Source: Bacillota bacterium (GTDB lineage Bacteria > Bacillota > Clostridia > Tissierellales > Sedimentibacteraceae). Taken from it: a stretch of 15,919 nt of DNA. Under the pieces are notes generated by a model. The model made no database searches. It was not told where the DNA came from and saw only the letters and a list, made by a program, of their open reading frames with translations. Within the stretch, counting starts at the first letter, position 1. Every line of letters starts with the position of its first letter. A program made the position numbers and the translations under genes. Shown piece after piece: positions 13,412 to 15,919 of the stretch. The stretch is taken from the NCBI GenBank assembly GCA_029239575.1, contig JARBUP010000035.1, positions 1 through 15,919 of the forward strand, read 5' to 3'.

Positions 13412-13848
13412 AAACACCGAACACACAAATATATAATAAATAGAGGGGGAATTTTTTACATGCCCATTATATATTTAAAATATACATTCTTACAACTATT
13501 TTATTATTAACATTTTGTAATAAATATAAATAACGTTTACTTTTAAAAAACTCTTCTAAATTTTAAAAATCATTATTTATAATTTAAATAAATAACTTAA
13601 CTTTACCTTTTTTACTTCTATCCATGTAATCCTAAACTTATAAAGGATCTTATTATTTTTCTTACATGTTACTATTGTTTAATTATATGATATTTTCTTT
13701 TTTAAAAATAAAGATTCACAGACCAAATACATTCGCTTAGTTACTTTTAGTTCTTATTTAACACTAAAACAATTATATAGTTGATATTAATAAATTATTA
13801 TTGTAACATAGTGATATAAAATCATATATTATAATACTATACGTTACA
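13412..13848. other. AT-rich stretch without a convincing gene
   Basis: About 440 bases with stops in all frames and no sustained coding pattern. The only translation-like signal is GAGGGGG (13443-13449) 10 bases before an ATG at 13460 that opens a 16-codon frame ending at 13510. Near the right end TGTAAC (13802-13807) and GTTACA (13843-13848) form an inverted repeat around TATAAT (13830-13835). I see no recognisable RNA family or gene remnant. Confidence 0.5.
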
Positions 13849-13877
13849 TTGTATTTTACTATAGATGTAAATAAATA
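13849..13877 (+). promoter_or_regulatory. Candidate promoter of the P5C dehydrogenase gene
   Basis: TTGTAT (13849-13854) and TAAATA (13872-13877), 17 bases apart. A competing TATAAT at 13830-13835 has no good -35 at normal spacing, so the true promoter is uncertain. Confidence 0.3.
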
Positions 13878-13904
13878 TATCAATTATATAAAAGGGAGGC
13901 AACA

Positions 13905-15500
13905 ATGAATAACAATATAATTAATGAAATTAAATTCGTAAATGAACCTATTTTAAGTTATGAAATAGGCAGTCCTGAAAGATTGGAACTTGAGAAAGAA
14001 TTAAACAGAATAAAAAATAATTTTATAGATATACCTGTAATAATCGGCGGAAAAGAAATACGCACTGGCAGTAAAGGTACTTGCATTCTTCCTCACAATA
14101 AAAATAAGATTATCGGAGAATTCCACAAAGCAGAAAAAAAAGAAGTTAAAATGGCAATTGAAGATGCTTTAAAAGCAAAAGAAAAGTGGGAAATGATGCC
14201 TTGGCAGTCAAGGGTGGCAATATTTTTAAGAGCTGCAGAATTAGCAGCAGGACCTTGGAGAGCAAAAATAAATGCTGCTACAATGCTTTCTCAAAGTAAA
14301 ACATATAAACAAGCAGAAATAGATTCAGCCTGTGAGTTAATAGACTTTTTCAGATACAATGCATCAAATTTGCCACAAATTTATGCTGAACAGCCTATAT
14401 CTCCAAGTAAGGTATGGAACAAAACAGAATACAGACCTCTTGAAGGATTTATATATGCTGTATCTCCGTTTAACTTTACTTCAATAGCTACAAACCTTCC
14501 ATGTGCACCTGCTATTATGGGTAATGTTGTTTTATGGAAACCAGCATCTGTAGCTGTTTACACAGCATATGTAGTTTATGAAATTCTTAAAGAAGCAGGG
14601 CTTCCTGATGGAGTAATTAACTTTATACCTGGAAATGCAGGGGAAATAAGTGATATAGTTTTAAAAAATAAATATTTAAGCGGAATTCACTTCACAGGTT
14701 CTACTAAAGTGTTCCAAGATATGTGGACAAAAGTAGGAAATAATATTACAAACTATAGAACATTCCCAAGACTTGTAGGAGAAACAGGTGGTAAGGACTT
14801 TATAATTGTACACGATTCAGCAAATATAGAATCAGCTTCACGTGGACTAATAAACGGAGCATTTGAATATCAAGGTCAAAAATGTTCAGCAGCATCTCGT
14901 GCATATATTGCTAAAAGTTTATGGCCTAATATAAAAGAAATAATCGTTGAAAAAGCTTCTAAAATCAAAACTGGCGACATAGAAGAAATAGATACATTTA
15001 TGGGTGCAGTAATAGATCAAAAATCATTTAACACTATAAAAAGTTATATTGATTATGCAAAAAAATCAGATGATGCAGAAATAATTTTCGGCGGAAACTA
15101 CGATGACAGTTATGGATATTTTATAGAGCCAACTATAATTTTAGCAAAAGATCCACACTTTAAAACTATGGAAGAAGAAATTTTTGGACCTGTGTTGACA
15201 ATCTATGTATATGATGATAAGGAATTTGCTGAAACTCTAAAATCAGTTGACAATACATCAAATTATGCATTAACAGGAGCTTTATTTGCTAAAGACAGAT
15301 ATGCTATAGATCAAGCTCAAAAAGCTTTAGTTAATGCAGCTGGCAACTTTTATATCAATGACAGACCTACTGGTGCAGTTGTTGGTCAACAACCATTTGG
15401 TGGTGCAAGATTATCAGGAACTAATGACAAAGCAGGTTCTAAAATAAACTTAATGCGTTGGATAAGCCCAAGAGTTACAAAAGAAACATTGTCTAATTAA
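13905..15500 (+). CDS. pruA: 1-pyrroline-5-carboxylate dehydrogenase (ALDH4 type)
   Basis: Oxidises glutamate gamma-semialdehyde (in equilibrium with pyrroline-5-carboxylate) to glutamate with NAD+, the last step of proline and part of arginine/ornithine breakdown. The 531-residue protein is a full-length aldehyde dehydrogenase: Asn190 in SPFNFTS, FTGS (263-266), Glu293 in GETGGKDF and the nucleophile Cys327 in GQKCSAASRAY. The long N-terminal extension, GPWRAKINAATMLSQSKT and the wording around the cysteine match the ALDH4A1 class (mitochondrial and Bacteroidetes-like) rather than Bacillus RocA or the PutA domain. The start has GGGAGG 6 bases before the ATG. It is monocistronic, with no proline dehydrogenase gene next to it, and ends at a strong terminator. 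The family call is secure; catabolic regulation is unknown. Confidence 0.95.
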   Translation: MNNNIINEIKFVNEPILSYEIGSPERLELEKELNRIKNNFIDIPVIIGGKEIRTGSKGTCILPHNKNKIIGEFHKAEKKEVKMAIEDALKAKEKWEMMPWQSRVAIFLRAAELAAGPWRAKINAATMLSQSKTYKQAEIDSACELIDFFRYNASNLPQIYAEQPISPSKVWNKTEYRPLEGFIYAVSPFNFTSIATNLPCAPAIMGNVVLWKPASVAVYTAYVVYEILKEAGLPDGVINFIPGNAGEISDIVLKNKYLSGIHFTGSTKVFQDMWTKVGNNITNYRTFPRLVGETGGKDFIIVHDSANIESASRGLINGAFEYQGQKCSAASRAYIAKSLWPNIKEIIVEKASKIKTGDIEEIDTFMGAVIDQKSFNTIKSYIDYAKKSDDAEIIFGGNYDDSYGYFIEPTIILAKDPHFKTMEEEIFGPVLTIYVYDDKEFAETLKSVDNTSNYALTGALFAKDRYAIDQAQKALVNAAGNFYINDRPTGAVVGQQPFGGARLSGTNDKAGSKINLMRWISPRVTKETLSN

Positions 15501-15522
15501 TCAAATTTTAAACATAAGTATT

Positions 15523-15565
15523 CCACTAAAAAAAGCAATCAAAATATGATTGCTTTTTTTAGCGG
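15523..15565. terminator. Bidirectional terminator after pruA
   Basis: Inner stem AAAAAAAGCAATCA/TGATTGCTTTTTTT with a 5-base loop, extended outward by CCxCT/AGxGG. The A-run and T-run serve both pruA and the convergent acetyltransferase gene. Confidence 0.93.
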
Positions 15566-15570
15566 AAATT

Positions 15571-15919
15571 TTAGTTACAACAGTGACCGCCTACATCACC
15601 GTTTTTTACCATACACAAATTATTGTTATCATAATTACTTATTACTTCAAATCCAATTTGTTTAAATATTTTCTCATATTTTTTATCCATAAAAGCAAAA
15701 GTTTTTTCAGCTCCTAAGTTGACAGCTTTTCTTACGAGCATTCTTATGATTAAATCGCTATAATGATTACCCCTGAATTCTTTTAAAACACAAATATTAT
15801 CTAATAAATATTTTCCATCCTTAAACAAAAGTCTTCCCGTACCTACCGGACAATCATCATTATAAACAACCAAATTAAAAGAAAATTCATCATAAATATC
15901 TGATATATTATTTTCATTT
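15571..15919 (-). CDS. GNAT family N-acetyltransferase, N-terminus beyond the window
   Basis: The 3' part of an acetyl-CoA-dependent acetyltransferase gene. The frame is open to the window edge, and the first candidate start inside (TTG at 15873) has no ribosome site and would cut the fold, so the gene is partial here. At least 115 residues are visible. VGTGRLLFKDGKYLLDNICV is the central beta hairpin. EFRGNHYSDLIIRMLVRKA stands for the acetyl-CoA-binding R/Q-x-x-G-x-x motif (here R-G-N-H-Y-S). FAFMDKKYEKIFKQIGFE is the late strand and helix with the typical 'Y..FGF' signature. The protein ends in GGHCCN, a compact His-Cys-Cys tail that could bind metal. The substrate is unknown. It converges on pruA across a shared terminator. 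Confidence 0.8.
   Translation of the reverse strand, partial: NENNISDIYDEFSFNLVVYNDDCPVGTGRLLFKDGKYLLDNICVLKEFRGNHYSDLIIRMLVRKAVNLGAEKTFAFMDKKYEKIFKQIGFEVISNYDNNNLCMVKNGDVGGHCCN

Noticed and set aside
13460..13510. 16-codon frame with a G-rich sequence upstream (MPIIYLKYTF...)
   Set aside because: Very short and hydrophobic, ribosome site at a long 10-base spacing, no 3' element; could be a leader peptide but unsupported.
13666..13740. 24-codon hydrophobic frame (MLLLFNYM...)
   Set aside because: The only G-rich sequence is about 19 bases away; AT-rich DNA gives such frames by chance.
15571..15873. Complete 100-residue acetyltransferase starting at TTG 15873
   Set aside because: The frame is open to the window edge, no ribosome site precedes the TTG, and the N-terminal half of the GNAT fold would be missing.
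1..15919. CRISPR array, insertion sequence, prophage, tRNA or toxin-antitoxin genes
   Set aside because: No regularly spaced repeats, transposase or integrase motifs, cloverleaf or known toxin families were seen on either strand.

Overview
The window is AT-rich, has Shine-Dalgarno-led genes and many intrinsic terminators, and encodes families typical of low-GC Firmicutes: a lysine riboswitch over an acetyl-branch diaminopimelate operon, ClpE, a DegV protein and a FabT-like regulator. A member of the Clostridia or Tissierellia is the best guess. I see no insertion sequence, phage gene, tRNA, rRNA or CRISPR array. It reads as ordinary chromosomal backbone.

Region 1 (1-4334, minus strand) is a lysine/diaminopimelate operon. 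A promoter at 4305-4334 leads into a lysine riboswitch aptamer (4128-4279) and a strong terminator (4041-4081). These are followed by dapA, dapB, dapH and lysC. Aspartokinase makes aspartyl phosphate; DapA and DapB build tetrahydrodipicolinate; DapH acetylates it. lysC is last and has its own consensus-like promoter (1369-1397), so it may be partly uncoupled from the riboswitch. asd, the DAP aminotransferase and deacetylase, dapF and lysA are not in the window.

Region 2 (4391-6930, plus) is a single gene for a ClpE-type AAA+ unfoldase with an N-terminal four-cysteine zinc finger. It ends at a bidirectional terminator.

Region 3 (6970-8399, minus) is a fatty-acid sensing pair: a FabT-like MarR regulator followed by a DegV/FakB fatty-acid-binding protein. 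A perfect palindrome of the FabT type lies against the -10 box of a perfect-consensus promoter for the regulator. A one-mismatch copy lies just upstream of degV.

Region 4 (8484-10560, minus) is an operon of an unknown membrane protein, a TatD metal-dependent hydrolase (TTG start, overlapping the gene before it) and a 3-methyladenine DNA glycosylase whose stop codon sits in the loop of its own terminator.

Region 5 (10618-13046, minus) holds a free-standing B3/4 domain protein, and an ABC ATPase and permease pair of the nitrate/sulfonate/taurine type with no binding-protein gene next to it.

Region 6 (13228-15919) holds a 44-residue unannotated small protein gene, about 490 bases with no convincing gene, an ALDH4-type pyrroline-5-carboxylate dehydrogenase on the plus strand, and the 3' part of a GNAT acetyltransferase gene that runs off the right edge on the minus strand.
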